Shown in pieces: positions 5,401 to 5,557 of a DNA stretch of 5,557 nucleotides (position 1 is the stretch's first letter; each line of letters begins with the position of its first letter). The stretch comes from Kiritimatiellales bacterium (GTDB taxonomy: Bacteria > Verrucomicrobiota > Kiritimatiellia > Kiritimatiellales > Pontiellaceae). A program made the position numbers and the translations under genes. Location: the NCBI GenBank assembly GCA_021734595.1, contig JAIPIO010000256.1:1-5557 (forward strand), given 5' to 3'. Under the pieces are notes generated by a model. The model was not told the origin of the DNA, made no database searches, and worked only from the letters and a program-made list of their open reading frames with translations.

Positions 5401-5557
5401 CTAGAATTCACTTTCCAAAACCTCCGCATCCGGCGCGTAACGGTAGGTATAAATCTCTTCAAAGGTGTCCCGTCCGCGCTCCGACCAGCTTATCCGGGTA
5501 CGTACGATAAAAAGACCGGGCCGCTCCTCAACATCCACCATTGCGATTTCCCGCTCC
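5401..5557 (-). CDS. gspI: Type II secretion minor pseudopilin GspI, C-terminal fragment (5' end outside window)
   Basis: Only the last 51 codons are in the window, ending with TAG at 5401-5403. The peptide has FIVRTRISWSERGRDTFEEI followed by YTYRYAPDAEVLESEF. The pattern VRTRISW, then a short charged turn, then an alternating beta-strand, is how GspI proteins end (compare V.V.W..G....V.L.T). The N-terminal prepilin part that would prove the family lies beyond the window edge. The assignment therefore leans on its position immediately upstream of gspJ in the canonical I-J-K-L-M order. GspI forms the tip complex with GspJ and GspK. GspI and GspJ genes are often overlapping or nearly so; here they are separated by the inverted-repeat element. 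Confidence 0.78.
   Translation of the reverse strand, partial: EREIAMVDVEERPGLFIVRTRISWSERGRDTFEEIYTYRYAPDAEVLESEF

Noticed and set aside
4593..5462. GspJ starting at the ATG at 5462
   Set aside because: It would overlap the gspI coding end by about 60 bp and lengthen an already overlong leader with residues that resemble nothing in the family.

Overview
The window (about 55% GC) holds the 3' part of a cell-division gene on the + strand. Converging on it from the other strand is an almost continuous run of type II secretion system (T2SS) pseudopilus and platform genes. The order read on the - strand, gspI(partial)-gspJ-gspK-gspL-gspM followed by a metallo-beta-lactamase-fold hydrolase, is the canonical T2SS order. 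The organism is a Gram-negative, double-membrane bacterium. The divergent FtsZ with a short tail ending in DLDVPTYIRR, together with the style of the small repeats, makes me suspect the PVC superphylum (Verrucomicrobiota, Kiritimatiellota or Lentisphaerota). That is inference from pattern memory and was not tested by search.

Layout. 1-847 (+): C-terminal 281 residues of an FtsZ-family GTPase whose catalytic T7 loop lacks the usual second aspartate. 859-1485 (-): MBL-fold hydrolase of the glyoxalase II/YcbL type with all metal ligands present. The two genes end tail to tail, 11 bp apart. 1500-2051 (-): GspM. 2048-3418 (-): GspL. 3421-4431 (-): GspK. 4432-4592: a spacer filled largely by a 21-bp tandem repeat. 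4593-5396 (-): GspJ. 5401-5557 (-): the last 51 codons of GspI.

How the genes fit together. GspI, GspJ and GspK are minor pseudopilins that form the tip of the T2SS pseudopilus. GspL (PilM-like cytoplasmic domain, one membrane span, PilN-like periplasmic domain) and GspM (PilO-like) form the inner-membrane platform that connects to the ATPase. Tight spacing (4-bp GTGA overlap between L and M, 2-bp gap between K and L, 14-bp gap between M and the hydrolase) indicates one transcript. The hydrolase probably rides on it without being a secretion component.

The unusual content is small-scale DNA structure. (1) Three TTCCA-N5-TGGAA palindromes lie inside the hydrolase gene at exactly 31-bp spacing and are read in three different frames. 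(2) A roughly 133-bp inverted-repeat element with 8-bp-phased GGA triplets sits between gspI and gspJ and supplies the whole apparent start of gspJ. (3) A 21-bp minisatellite lies between gspJ and gspK. (4) An A-AAA-AAC heptamer near the end of gspJ would, by a -1 shift, lead through that minisatellite into the gspK frame. (5) The FtsZ T7 loop is altered. No complete new multi-gene system is visible; the repeat families are the best candidates for something undescribed.
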